From the NCBI GenBank assembly GCA_033977485.1, contig CM066995.1, positions 51,335,162-51,399,161 on the forward strand: a DNA stretch of 64,000 nt, written 5' to 3'. Below are positions 33,832 to 46,066 of the stretch, piece by piece. This DNA is from Hydrangea macrophylla. Taxonomy: Eukaryota; Streptophyta; Magnoliopsida; Cornales; Hydrangeaceae. Made by a program: the position numbers and the translations under genes. The notes below the pieces were generated by a model, which searched no databases, was not told where the DNA came from, and was given only the letters and a program-made list of their open reading frames with translations. Position 1 is the stretch's first letter. Each line of letters starts with the position of its first letter.

Positions 33832-33971
33832 TCGCTACTTGAAGTAGCGAGTTCTACTTTAAATGAGATTGCTACTTCAAGTAGCGACTTCTGCTTTGAC
33901 TAAAGTCGCTAGTTCAAATAGCGATTTCAGGCTAGACTGTTTTGGTCTGAAGTCGTTAGTTCGAGTAGCGA
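33832..33971. repeat. Four spaced 19-bp palindromes upstream of MULE gene
   Basis: Copies at 33,832-33,850 (TCGCTACTTGAAGTAGCGA), 33,869-33,887, 33,906-33,924 and 33,953-33,971. Start-to-start distances are 37, 37 and 47 bp. The first is a perfect inverted repeat around one base; the others have one or a few changes. Confidence 0.85.
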
Positions 33972-33984
33972 CTTCTGGAAAAGT

Positions 33985-35027
33985 GATGGGTTTGGAAAAT
34001 ATGTTGAAACATTAATGGGTCAAGGATTAATTACCCCTATTTTGAAGCTTCGGATAAAAAATTCCTCACACCTCCCATACTGTCCTTTCTTCATTGTAAA
34101 AAGGTTAAATTGCATTGACACCCCTCTTAAATTCAACGCTTTATCACAAACCTGAGATATGATATGGCCTCCCTTGTCAGTGACACTTTCTTTTGGACAT
34201 TTAGTTTAGTGGTCTCATACAACATAAGTAGGGTTTGAAGAAGGGGGTAAGGTTCAGACTCTAATAAGAGCGTGATAATGAAAGTCGTTTTACTAATTCG
34301 GCTAAGACGTTGCTCAATATCCTTAACTTTTATTTAACCCTTAATTAACATGCCATTGACCTCCCCAATGGTACTATTAATGTGAAAATATACCAGGGTG
34401 GTTTGTGAAAAAATTGACAAATTTCAAAGGGTGTCAGTATAATTTATTCAAAATTTAATAACGTATATGGAGTGTAAAAAATTTAAAACTACTTTGCATA
34501 TTTTCCTCTCCAAAATTTTAATTTTTATAAACCTCCACTTTTTTTCTTTTAATTTTCACATATTAATAAACTCATTCTTTTCCCACTTAGTCAAAACTGA
34601 CATGGCAATAACTTTTCCCATCTTTTCCATTTTTCAACTAAGTTGCTTCATTTTGTTTTTACCTTACATATTTTGAATTGTATGCATTTGTGGCCTCTCT
34701 TGAAAATTTTAATTTACCATTTTGTACTAAAAGAATATCACTTATGGTCCTTAAAATTTTCCAACTTTAATCCAAATAAATATTTACTTACTCGACTAGC
34801 CATAAGTAATTAAACCCTTATAGATATTCATTCTAAACATACACATGATTCTTTGTTTTATAAATGAAACTAGCCAAAGAAAAAAGAAAAGAAACTGCTC
34901 ATATGAAATTAACCATATGAACATACACATTTTTTGAAAGAGTTATGGAAGGTTAAAATGAGTTTTTAACGAATTATCTTTAGTTTTTTCAAATAATAAT
35001 AACAACAACAACAACAACAACAACAAC

Positions 35028-35072
<45 letters not shown>

Positions 35073-35451
35073 TAAGCATATAATAAGCACATCTAGCTAC
35101 CAAATGGTAGAATTGGATTATTTATTTATTTATTTTCTATTCAACTTTGCTGACATCAACCATTTCTATCTATCTATTCCACGGTTATTGATGTTAGGGG
35201 GTAATTTGTTAGCAGATAGAAAACTTGAATGTGGTTTCGTGTTTCATTTACACTAAGCAATACTTTGAATATTGTTTACATTTTCAAATTTAGATTCCAT
35301 GTTTAGTTTGTCATTGTTTGCACCCAAAAATTGTCAATTTGGGTAGGTCAACGTGGCAACAGGAGAGAGACTGAAAGCCCTGGGTCTCGGGCTAGTTCCT
35401 TGGTCGGGCTAATGGACTTGGGAAGATAGTGACATGAGCTCGGGCTGTGAG
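33985..35451. other. AT-rich intergenic stretch
   Basis: No gene is supported. An (AAC)n/(AAT)n microsatellite lies at 34,992-35,072. The rest is AT-rich unique-looking sequence. Confidence 0.6.
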
Positions 35452-35456
35452 GAAAT

Positions 35457-36953
35457 TGAAGGGAAAATAGGTTTATAAATTATTTTAAACGCACAGCGGA
35501 AATATTAAGTTACAAAAACTTATTGGTATGCCTGGATCTACTACTTATCAATTCTACAGATGCGTACAAAAGAGAGGGACAAGAAGTTATACCTCAGGTC
35601 TTGAACCCAATTATGAAATCTCTGACTTCCAGCAGCCTCCACTAGATGGTTTTCACTCTTATGACTCCTACGGATGCTCTGGGAGAGGCTAGGGTTGGTG
35701 GGAACCCTAATGAGAGGATAGAGAAGGTTTGGGAATCCTAAAATAGTTTCTGCAGCTTTTGGTTTGTAAAAATGACGAACTCTTTTTTCTGGACGCAGCT
35801 GCCCTACTTATAGATTCCCATAACTGACCTAACTTTCAAGCGATTGAAGTGGCTTCGATCGATCGAACCTTCGATCGATTGAACCACCTTCGATCGATCG
35901 AACCTTTCTAGACTTCAATCGATCGAAGCAACTTTGATTGATTGAACCAGTCTTAACTGTTTCCTCAAGTGCCTATCCAAGCTTCCTAGCAGAGCTAAGA
36001 GTGGGACCTCCTAGGCTCTTTATTGTTGGCTCAGACCCGTTGTTAATTTGCATGACCAAACTCTTTGATCAGCAAACTAACTAACTGATCAGTTAACGTT
36101 TACTCCACTATAAAATGATAACTAAACTCCAATGCAAAAGAACATATCCGAAGCGATAACTAGGCTTGTATGGTGTACTAATGTCCCTCTACCGTCAGCA
36201 TTCATAATCATGTTCAAGTAGTCAGATAACTGTTACTGTCAACCTAAACGATGATTACTTCTTGTATTCCCTGAGTCCCATTCACCTCTAATGATTACCA
36301 AACATGTTGATAACCACTTATCAACAAGATTGTAGTACTCAGTAATCAACTTGGTGACATTCTCAAGGGAATGCTTACTCTATATCAGAGGGTAGATTCT
36401 ATCTTGACAATATATGTTCACAACCCTATGAATGTGACATACCCAAGATACCCAGGTGTTGATCTTTTATAGACTTCACTGATTGGTAAGTCAAAGCACC
36501 CATATCCATAGTCTGTGTCCATAATCATCTCAAGATTAAGAACACGTACCTTATACAAGTTATGAGCTCCTACGACTGTTGACAGTTTTAAGTGTCAATA
36601 GGAAAACTCAGGTCCGTCAGTGCACTATAAGCACTAGCATATTAACCAAGAGTTACACTCTAGTGATTGAGATTCATCACTCCATCCAATGGTAATTAAT
36701 CATGCTACAGTTTAGACCTGATGAGATATCCAGTCTCATCATCCACTGTGACAAATTCTAAGTTTCAAAGAATAGTAATTCGTATCTCACTTGTATGTAT
36801 CTCATACACACACGAATCACTTACTGTGATACTTAAGGATTGACAATCATCCCATGAAAGAAACATACATAATGAAATGTAAAGCTGATATCCATATATT
36901 AAAATGTCAATGTCTCATACATATTGTATTAGTTTGAGGGCCAAAACCCAACA
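35457..36953 (-). repeat. Solo Ty1/copia LTR (1,497 bp)
   Basis: On the minus strand it runs from TGTTGGGTTTTGGCCCTC to a TGA...TTCA-type end and aligns along its length with the copia LTR at 44,552-46,051 (opposite orientation). The flanks GAAAT (35,452-35,456) and AAAAT (36,954-36,958) are a probable 5-bp duplication with one mismatch. No internal copia sequence adjoins it. It carries CGATCGATCG palindromes (35,838-35,948) and TATA box CTATAAGTAGG (about 35,804-35,814). Confidence 0.85.
35838..35948. repeat. CGATCGATCG palindrome cluster, solo copia LTR
   Basis: Six TTCGATCGATCGAA-type copies, alternating perfect and decayed (for example TTTGATTGATTGAA). They lie about 25 bp upstream of the TATA box on the minus strand. 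Confidence 0.85.
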
Positions 36954-36996
36954 AAAATAACCGTGTATGGGCCGATGCAATACTAGGGCCGATGGG

Positions 36997-37022
36997 GTAT
37001 TAGTTTGAGGGCCAAAACCCAA
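36997..37022. repeat. Displaced copy of the solo LTR terminus
   Basis: A 26-bp exact repeat of 36,926-36,951 (starting GTATTAGTTTGAGGG), which belongs to the LTR edge, lies 45 bp beyond the LTR end. It is probably an old repair or slippage product. Confidence 0.7.
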
Positions 37023-38222
37023 TAGTCAATACTGAAAAATGTTAAGGCATGGAATTAGACCCGCTGCATTAGTCTGGCGTGTCCCTAGTATTGCATTCAG
37101 GCTTATTAGGGTGATACTCCAAAATGGAATCTAAGATCGATCAGATACAAGATGTTTGTACAACGAAGCCAAAATAGATCGAAGTGGCAAGGCAGTTGTT
37201 CGGCCGCAGTGAAGATCTTGCGTAGAGAATTAGCAACATGAAGGATTTTGTCCTAGATTTTGCGTATCATATCCCTGAATATCCACCATCGGCCCCCTAG
37301 ATTTTATAGATAATGCCGACGTTATTGTTTGGCTATTTATCCTTCAAAGGATATTTGTATAATTTTGTGTGTGCGAGTGTGCAAGGCAAGCAAGTTGCCA
37401 ATGTAATTGTGTGAGTGTGTAAGCCAAATGCACCTCACCAGGCCAATTGTGACCGTTCAAATGCTTTAATTAAAAGAACTTCTAGCGTGTAAAATTGACA
37501 AACAGTTGCAAGATATAATCTAAGTTATCTATTAACTAAAGACTGTAAAATAGTAAAAGAAAGGTACTACTTTATTTAAAAAAATAAAGTAAAGTACAGA
37601 TCCTAACCTCGAAGAGTACTTCGAAGTGGTATTCTACCCCTACGGAAAAGGAAAGATATAACAACAAAAGTGTATTCTGAAGAGTTGTTTGCATTGTTGT
37701 ATGTGTCCTCTTTCTCCAACTCGTCTTCTATTTATAAACCTTCAAATAATTGCTTCCTCCATTTACCACGTATTTCAACTGTTATTCCAAACTGCCTTGA
37801 TCTTTCCTTGGTATGTGTCCCAGCAGTTGCTTTTCGAATTTGAATCTTGCTGAATAATAGACTGCTCGCGCCCAGGTCATCTGTTTGAATTCTTCCACAT
37901 GTCATACTACTATCTTCCAATATTATGCAATGTAATTGTCCCTTCGCACTCCACGTGATAGCACATTATTGGATTGGATTTTTATGGTACAAATTTACCC
38001 CTCGCTTTAATTACCTTTTGAACATCAGTGTAATTGGCGGTATCTTGATAACTACCAGTAACTTGCATATTGGCACTTTTTTCATAAAACTCTATAATCA
38101 TGACTGTTGTTTCAATTTATACTCCACTAATTGCTCCTTATAAAGCTTCAATCACTTTCCAAGTTCCATAATTCTTTTTAAACTATCTTTGAACACCTTT
38201 ACTTTGTCACTATCTTGAACAA
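37023..38222. other. Intergenic stretch, possible old LTR remnant
   Basis: No gene is supported. A minus-strand TATA-like box TTTATAAATAGAAG lies near 37,725-37,738 and could belong to a decayed LTR, but I see no partner or ends. Confidence 0.4.
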
Positions 38223-39518
38223 ATGGAACATGAATGGAGTCCAGACAATTTTCTACTTAATCTCCCTAAAGATGTCAAGGCTACTACAAAACTCAAACAA
38301 CCTGAAGCTTTAAAAACTTGGGATGAGATTACCCCAATCGAATCCCCTCCTAGCCATTATACTCTTTCTGGTTGGAAAAAATGGGTGGCTCATGTTATGG
38401 CCATGAATCCTCAAGATGCTTCTTCTTCAAAGCCTAAATATGGTGATTACAAATTCCCTCTTGCTTGGAAAAATGCCGGTCTCGAAAGGAGAGGGGTTAG
38501 GAATTTATACTGGTGTGAAGCTTGAAACCCCCAACATCACCCTTACAGTAGTGTACCCTGATTTTGATTACTTCGAAGTGGCTAAAGATGTTGTTCAAAG
38601 TCGAATAATCAATCCTTATTGCCCTTTCTCAAATAATCTCACCCCTGAATAAAATCTTCTTATTGCTTGGCTTATTTCTTCTACAAGCCCTTTTGGTCTT
38701 CAGTTCAAATAGGATAAGAACATATTCCCTCAAGGAAGACCTCCTTGCATACTCCTTTGTAAGGGGCCACTCATGAAAAGTTTTCTGCTGAGCACTACTC
38801 TACCCAATTTTCGAACAAATGTGCCATGTTCACACAGGAATATGAAGAAAAAGTTCTTCTCTTTGATTATACTCAATAGGCTTTTCTACAACTATAGTCA
38901 AAACCTTTGATCCCATCGAGGAGCCACTTAATGATTCCGTTTGTTCATTGGACCAACTATGTCAATATGGTCCTGATTTCAATCGCACTCACCCCATCCT
39001 TGATCGCAAGCCTATCCACCTTGTCCAAGCTATGAGGCTCCTTGTTACTTTTCAAACCTCCCTTTCTCCATTCTTTAAACACTGATAACATGTCTTAACT
39101 TTGAATGGGAATGCCATATCCTAAGTAGAGAAACCTTAGGTCCTTCTATGAGTATGCAAGCCTAGCTTTGATTCACTCTCCACACCCTTAAAATCATATG
39201 AAATGGTATGCCTATCATGCACAAGGTTGGAATCAACTGGAACATTTGGAAACCAGGTATGATCAAGCCAAAATGTATCCTTATGAGCTATTAGAAGAGA
39301 TAAACTTCTTTGAAGACAAGTATATCTTTGGCAGTGGAGAGACCACAGATGATGAAGACCAACCTATCTACACTTTGAAAGAAATCAAGGGTCAAATGAG
39401 AAACTATCAAAGGAAAGCCAAGAAGGTTAATGCCATACTTCGGGGTGAAGACCAGCAAGCTCTCGAGATCCACAAATTGAAATCAGCCCTTGAAATTGAG
39501 AGAGATTATTTTTTGTAA
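38223..39518 (+). pseudogene. Decayed coding remnant, unknown family
   Basis: Open pieces at 38,223-38,525, 38,416-38,652 (other frame) and 39,198-39,518 look like one broken protein: the first two overlap and continue each other in sense after a frameshift near 38,495. Visible stretches are HYTLSGWKKWVAHVM and a charged C-terminal region with YTLKEIKGQMRNYQRKAKK that may be helical. Many stops lie between 38,652 and 39,198. It is next to, and in the same orientation as, the PMD remnant, so both may come from one transposon. I do not recognise the family. Confidence 0.4.
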
Positions 39519-39734
39519 TACTGGGATCTTTTTCATTCCTTGTGACTTTTGGTTTTCCCCATGCTTATCAAGTTAGTTTGTAAAAAATAGGAAAAACCTT
39601 TGGTATTGTAAATAGTTAGTTATGAAATATATGCAATATTTTGATTAGAACCGATTTAGTTTTTTTTACTATCTCTTAACGGCTCTTTCTGTAACTGTCA
39701 TAACGGCTGGAAAAAGAGGGTTTCAATGATGAGA

Positions 39735-40107
39735 GAGGGAATGAGATGAAAAAGTAGGGCCTATTGTGATGGAAGGTCTAAAGTCAGATATGACGGTTGG
39801 AAAAAGTTTCAATGATGAGAGAGGATCCACTACCTGGGATTTGGTATTTGGTGTGTTCTTCTGTTATTACTTTCTTAAAATTCTCATTAATCAATTCTAT
39901 AGAATCACTTGGGTTTTCCATGACTAGTATGGAAGTTGATTTCAAGAAAAACAAAGTATTGGGATGAAGATGGTTTTGAAAAATCACAGTGACTAGGGTT
40001 TGGAAGAAGAAGAAGTTGAAAAGAAATGAGAAGAATTCCTTTACTCTGGAATGTGGAAGATCTTTTATAGTCATGGGTAGGCCCACTTAAGTAATCAGGA
40101 CTTTTCA
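39735..40107. repeat. Left arm of a ~375-bp inverted repeat
   Basis: The reverse complement matches 40,135-40,513 over its whole length with few differences, separated by 27 bp. It carries a reversed copy of the PMD N-terminal code (MENPSDSIELINENFKK on the minus strand). Confidence 0.88.
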
Positions 40108-40134
40108 TTTTTTATCATGATGGCTAGTAAAATT

Positions 40135-40513
40135 TGAAAAGTCCTGATTACTTAAGTAGGCCTACCCATGATTACAAAAGATCTTCCACATTCTAGAGTA
40201 AAGGAATTCTTCTCATTTCTTTTCAATTTCTTCTTCTTCCAAACCCTAATGTCTCTGATTTTTCAAAACCATCTTCATCTCGATACTCTGTTTTTCTTGA
40301 AATCAACTTCCATAGCAGTCATGGAAAATCCAAGTGATTCTATAGAATTGATTAGTGAGAATTTTAAGAAAACAATAACAAAAGAACACGCCCAATACCA
40401 AATCCCAGGTAGTGGATCCTCTCTCATCATTGAAACCCTCTTTTTCCAACCGTCTTATTTGACTTTAGACCTTCCATCACAGTAGGACCTACTTTTTTTT
40501 ATCTCATTCCCTC
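40135..40513. repeat. Right arm of a ~375-bp inverted repeat
   Basis: Partner of 39,735-40,107. It includes the 5' end of the plus-strand PMD remnant (MENPSDSIELISENFKK at 40,321). A transcript across both arms would fold into a long near-perfect hairpin. Confidence 0.88.
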
Positions 40514-42198
40514 AAACTTTCTATTTATTATCCTAGATTTGGGGAACAAAGACTAGGGTATCAAGAACCCCTTCAAATCCCAACCAAAGAATTTAAGTAC
40601 CATTGTTGGCCCGAATCTCTTGATGACCAATGGATGAAATGGGTAAACAAGATTATTGCATATAAGGGGGCTAACTTAGAAGAAATAGGAATCCTTAAAG
40701 GAATTACACTTAGCAAATTCAATGTTCAATTCAACCCTTTTCTCGTTCCAAGCACTGTGAACTTTTGGAGTCATGTCTACAACCATTTTCAACTCCAATC
40801 TGGTCTCATAGGACCAACAGTACTCGATATATGTCATCTCCTTAGTTTCTTACCCCATTGAGAACACATACATCCTTTCATGGTTGAGTCTAAAATTGAT
40901 TTTTCCATCAAAATAGACCCAAAATTCCTAGGTTACAATCTTTTCTTAGAGACCCATATGAGAACAAAGGGTGTAGTAACTGACTCTGAACTCTACTACT
41001 TTTTTTATTATCTTTATTGGCTTTCGAGGCACATTTTTTGCACTAGGTCTCAAAGGGTTGTGATTGAGTTTGCTTTCTTAGCCAAAACCCTTCTAAATAA
41101 GCATAGATTAGCTCTAATACCCTTCTTCTTAAGCCATCTATACCATACCTGTGCTACCCACCAACAAGCCCCCTATTTGGGTACTCCAATTGTGGCTTCA
41201 AGCCTATTTCCCTGAACTCAGTCTTGAAACTCCTCCAAATAACACCATTAGGTATGGCATCTACTTAACTACCTTACCTGCCACTTATAGGAAATTTGCG
41301 TATTGGGTTGCATTTTTCTTCAATCTCCCAGAGAACAGATCTCCTGATCTCTACCAACCTTTCTCTCTTTTGTATGGTACCAAAGACGAGTCTCCACTTT
41401 CTCCCACCTGGCTTTGTGACATTGTCACTCGAAAAGCCCATTCTAATGATTTAAAACAAGCTTGGGGAAGTTTCTTGATAGGTCGAGCCTTATTTTTTGG
41501 GAGTAAAGTTTCTTCCAAGTCTTCTGGGGAAATAGACCTCCCTTCCCAGTTTTTGAGGCAATTTGGACTTGCCCAATCCATTCCTCGTTCCTTCAAGAGT
41601 TTAGCCAACCCCCTTATGGCTCTGAAATCTCCAAAGGTTCTGGAGTCTATAAGCAATGCATCCTTGGTCTCTACCAAGATAAAGTTTAAACTTTTGAATT
41701 TACCAACCTTCCAATACAGTGACTTTGAAACATGGTGGTCAAACTGAATGGCTGGGCTAATGAACAAGAGCCATCTACAAAATGCCTTGGTTTATGAGGA
41801 AAAACGTAAACTTTGATTTATCAATTCGTTAACCTCTTCAAATCCTTTTAAACCTCTAAAAACTACTCTTATTCTTTACAGACACTATTACTACTGGGAC
41901 TTCTAGTTCTCCTAAGGCACCTGTACTCTAAAGGGTCTCGATTACAAGAATTCTATAGCCCAAAGTTAAAACACCACCTCCTCCAAAGCCAATAGAGGTG
42001 GCCACTTCAAAGTCTTCCAGAGTGACCAAAGGAAAAGCTCTTACCCTAAAACCAAAGAAGAAATTTGTACAAGCTGAGGATGAAGAAACACCTTCAGCAA
42101 TTCAACCACCTCCATTGAATGTAGACACCCTCGAACATCCAGATCAAGAAGATGATTCACTCATCATTCATCTTCAGAAAAAGAAAAGAGTGCTTTGA
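40321..42198 (+). pseudogene. PMD (plant mobile domain) gene remnant
   Basis: Resembles PMD proteins: a 'NFWSHVYNHFQLQSGLIGPTVLDICHL' region (about 40,760-40,850), then VVTDSELYYFFYYLYWLSRHIFCTRS (about 40,975-41,055) and PPIWVLQLWLQAYFPEL (about 41,168-41,220). These correspond to the remembered family pattern EVTDEEHIAFL..WLS..VFC..S and PFWLLQLWLN. Breaks: TGA at 40,859-40,861 with the frame continuing beyond, and a frameshift near 41,155. The main frame ends at 41,747; a basic stretch (41,998-42,198) may be a further exon. Role unknown; such genes are often carried by MULEs. Confidence 0.65.
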
Positions 42199-42539
42199 AC
42201 CAATTCTCCCATCAAAGCAACGCCAATCTCCATGGTGAAGCCAATGGAGATTGAAAAGACCAGTATTCTAAAAATTCCTTATGTGACAGATGAGACTGCA
42301 ATACTCATTCTCAAAGAGACTCTTCAGGTAAATTGACATCTTCAAACCCAATTTGTTCGAAATAACTTCTCATACATAGTGAATCTAATTAAAATTTTGG
42401 TTATAGATCGAAGATCCCAAAGTTGATGGTTCTTCAAAAGAACAACCTCTAAAATCACAAAGGGTCATACCCCCGAGCCTCTACCCCTTCTTCTTCTTAA
42501 CCAACAAACACTCCACCTATTTTTCCCGAGATCTACCTA

Positions 42540-44545
42540 TGGACACGCGGTCTCCAGGGTCCACCCCCTTTCGGGTTTTAAAATTGATTTTTCTTTGAAA
42601 TATTTGAAAGAAAGAAGTCTGTGAAAACAAATACAAAGTTGCCACTTGGTCTTTAGGAAACCAAGAAACCTAATTTTGACTCACCCAAATGGATAAAGGG
42701 CACTGGACCTTAATAACCAAAGACTTTGGCTCGGGGTTTTAGTACGGGAGAGGAAGGAGCCTTTGTCATGACTAATACACCCTCAACTCGCCCTGTCTCT
42801 CGACATGCCTCAATTAGCATCCAAATAATCATCTTATACTACATTTAGTTCGATCGTTAATATTATGATAGGTATATTACATTGCATAAGAATCTTGAAA
42901 TAGAAGATCAAAAGATAAGATATCATTCATAAGATCTAAACCAAATATCACACAATGCAAAAGTGAAAGATCACACAAAATAAACCTAAAAAAAATTGTT
43001 TAATCACATATCAAGCAATCATGTTTTCCTAATCTAAAGGGGACATGGATTGTTCTTGAAATAAATAATCAAAGAAAATGGGATGTGCTTCGCAAACTAG
43101 TATGATTCATGTTAATTCTTAAGAGAAGAAGATCTCTCAATCCTCGGGACAGATGAGAAAGGAAGATTAGATTGGGGGGAGTATGAATGTGTGATCAAGT
43201 TCATTCCTTATAATCTTCTTAGATTAGGAGTCACAAAAACTCCAAATCTTACATGGATGCCATAAATGATCCTATAATGTGCAAAGTTGTAGTGTGCTTA
43301 TGTTCATGGGGTTTATCTAGAGTGACTCAAGGTTCTAAAAAATGCATGAATGAATGAAGAATGTTATTGTAGGATATGCACATAAGTAGTATGAATAACC
43401 TCCTAAGGTATGAGCTAATTTAGAATACATGAAATATCTAATCAACGAATTAAAGTTAAAACATGCGTGCTATGAATAGTGGATAGAACAGTGAGCTAAT
43501 TTTGTAAAAATGGAAAGTTGAGGTTTGAAATGTTTTTAATTCATGATGTTTTATGGAGATCATCCCTACTGTGTCTTGAACACATAGCAAAAAGCCAAAT
43601 CAAAACTAAACGTAATAGATTGAGAGAAATCATATATACAAGAGAGGTTACTCAGAAACAGAATCCGCACTGTCGACGGAAATGTAGAAATTTTTTTGAA
43701 AATGTATACAAAACATTTAGAGGCCTATATTATACAGAAAGTTCCATAAGACACTGAAGTTCAAGGAAAAAATGGGTTAAGGCCACTCCTTTTGGAAAGT
43801 TTTCTGGAAAACAAGTTGCAAGTCAACTAAGCTACTGTGACAGAAAAATAGAATATTTGGAAGAAAAGTTTGGGTCAAAATGGAACCCTGCCAAGTGTTT
43901 TAAACTTTATCCAAAAATCTTGGACATTCCTTAATGAGTTAAGATTTATAAGTGGTCATGAAATCATCCATTGAGTATTGAACTCAGAATGGCATTTTAA
44001 TGTTGAACAACTCACTATTTTGAAGATTTTGAGAAAATAAGTGTTTTATTTCTTGAAATCAAAATGAGGGGTTTAAGAGGGGTTTTGAAATGGGGTTTTG
44101 GGAGTATATTTCCAGCACTAAATGGAGATTATAACCTATCAACATCAAACTCACCTCAAGAACTTCCAAAATCATTGGCAAGACTTTGTTTTATTTTTGA
44201 ACATAACTTCAAGAATATTTGAGAACTATTAAAGTTAGAATCATCATCTATCAAACATGTGTTTGAGGTCAAGAGCTACTATTCATAAGGATTCACTCAC
44301 CTCAAACACCATGTCATCATCTAGATGATGATAAACAAGTAAGTATAATAATAAAATAAAAAAGATATGGGATAAGAAGAGATGAACACGAATGTAAACA
44401 AGCAAGTAATAGTAATCAAAGCATGAGAATCATTGAGATATTGGACTTGTATCTTGGTGTTTCACTCATATACATTGACATTTGGACATGGAAGTAGATT
44501 CCTAACTCATAAATACTTAAGAATTGTGATTGGGGGGGGGGGGGG
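42540..44545 (-). repeat. Truncated long LTR related to the one at 56,704-59,975
   Basis: The reverse complement matches about 57,990-59,975: the region near 42,610-42,840 (CCACTTGGTCTTTA, GACTCACCC, CCCGAGCC-type stretches) and 44,170-44,500 (CATCATCTATCAAACA, GGTGTTTCACTCATAT). It begins TGGACACG at 42,540, the LTR end, and breaks off at a G run before the copia LTR, so the promoter half is missing. Confidence 0.7.
44532..44545. repeat. Poly-G run (14)
   Basis: An uninterrupted G run lies 6 bp before the copia LTR and marks the break point of the long LTR fragment. Confidence 0.85.
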
Positions 44546-45547
44546 TATTTGTGTTGCGTTTGTGCCCTCAAACCATTACTTTATGTATGAGACATTGACA
44601 TTTTTAATATATGGATATCGGCTTTACATTTTATTATGTATGTTTCTTTCATAAGATGATTGTTAATCCTTAAGTATCATAGTAAGTGATTTGTGTACGT
44701 ATGAGATGCATACAAGTGAGATACGAATTATTATTCATTAATACTTGGAATTTGTCACAGTGGATGATGAGACTGGATATCTCATCAGGTTTACACTATA
44801 GCATGATTAACTACCATTGATGGAGTGATGAATCTCAATCACTGGAGTATATCTCTTAGTTAATATGCTAGTTCTTATAGTGCATTGATGAACTTGTGCT
44901 TTCCTCTTGACACTTAAGACTATCAACAGTTGATAGGAACTCATAACTTGTATAAGGTACGTGTTCTCAATCTTGAGACGATTATGAACATAGACTGTAG
45001 ATATGGCTACTTTGACTTACCAATCAGTGAGGTCATAAAGATCAACACTTGGGTATCTTGGGTATGTCATGTTCATAGGGTTGTGAACATATATTGTCAA
45101 GATAGAATCTACCCTCTGATAAAGAGTAAGCATTCCCTTAAGAATGTCACCAAGTTGATTACTGAGAACCGCAGTCTTGTTGATAAGTAGTTATTAACAT
45201 GTTTGGTAATCATAAGAGGTGAATGAGACTCAAGGAATACAAGAAGTAATCATGATTCAGGTTGACAGTAACCATTTATCCAGCTACCTGAATATGATTA
45301 CGATTGCTGAAGGTAGAGGGACATTATTACACCGTACAAGTCTAGTTATCATTTTGGATATGTTCTTTTGTGTTGGAGATCAATTATCATTTTATAGTGG
45401 AGTAAACGTTAACTTACAGTTGGTCAGTTTGCTGGTTAAAGAGTTTGATCATGGAAATTAACAACTAGTCTGAGCCAACAATAAAGAGCCTAGGAGGTCC
45501 CACTCTTGGCTCCACTAGGATGCTTGGAAAGGTACAAGAGGATCTTG

Positions 45548-45668
45548 TCAAGATAGGTTTGATCAATCTAAGGAGTGTTGATGATTGAAGTCAAGGCAAG
45601 TTTGATCTATTGAACATTGTTCAATTGATCGAAGGTTCGATCGATCGAAGTCACTTCGATTAATTGAA
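45548..45668. repeat. CGATCGATCG palindrome cluster, copia 5' LTR
   Basis: One perfect TTCGATCGATCGAA (about 45,636-45,649) among several decayed copies (TTGATCAATC, TTCAATTGATCGAA, TTCGATTAATTGAA). The cluster ends about 22 bp upstream of the TATA box. Confidence 0.75.
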
Positions 45669-45689
45669 GGTAAAGTCAATTCTGGGAAT

Positions 45690-45701
45690 CTATAAATAGG
45701 G
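45690..45701 (+). promoter_or_regulatory. TATA box of copia LTR
   Basis: CTATAAATAGGG is a near-consensus plant TATA box downstream of the palindrome cluster; a matching box is in the solo LTR. Confidence 0.7.
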
Positions 45702-46053
45702 CAGCTATGTTTAGAATAGAGTTCGTCGTTTTTAACATCCCCAAGCTACAAAAACTGTTTAGGGTTCCCAAACCTTCTCTAACCTCCCTATTAGAGATCC
45801 CACCATCTCTAGCCTTTTCGATAAGCACTCACAGGAGACATAAGAGTGAAGACAACCTAGTGGAGGCTACTACACCATCAAGTAAGAAGAGAATAAGAAT
45901 TGGGTTCAAGACCAGAGGTATAAACTCTTCTCCCTCTTGTGTATATGCATCTATAGAGTTAATAAGTAGTAGATTCGGGCTACGAATAAAGTTTTCGAAC
46001 TTTGTTTTCTGCTGCACGTTTAAATAAAATTTTAAACCTAATTTTCCTTCAAT

Positions 46054-46066
46054 TGGTATCAAAGCC
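46054..46066 (+). other. Copia primer binding site (initiator tRNA-Met)
   Basis: TGGTATCAAAGCC, two bases after the LTR end, matches the usual TGGTATCAGAGC of plant copia elements with one change. Confidence 0.85.

Larger units (their letters stand above)
44552..46051 (+). repeat. Copia 5' LTR (1,500 bp)
   Basis: TGTTGCGTTTGTGCC...CCTTCA, matched by 50,409-51,006 plus 62,978-63,060 and by the solo LTR. It has a palindrome cluster (45,548-45,668) and TATA box CTATAAATAGGG (45,690-45,701). Confidence 0.88.

Noticed and set aside
33832..33971. Regularly spaced palindromes, CRISPR-like
   Set aside because: Only four diverged copies with similar spacers, in a plant transposon promoter; no cas genes and a clearly eukaryotic context.
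33829..33975. Terminal inverted repeats of a MITE or of the MULE
   Set aside because: Several copies lie side by side at one place with no partner at a distance and no target duplication.
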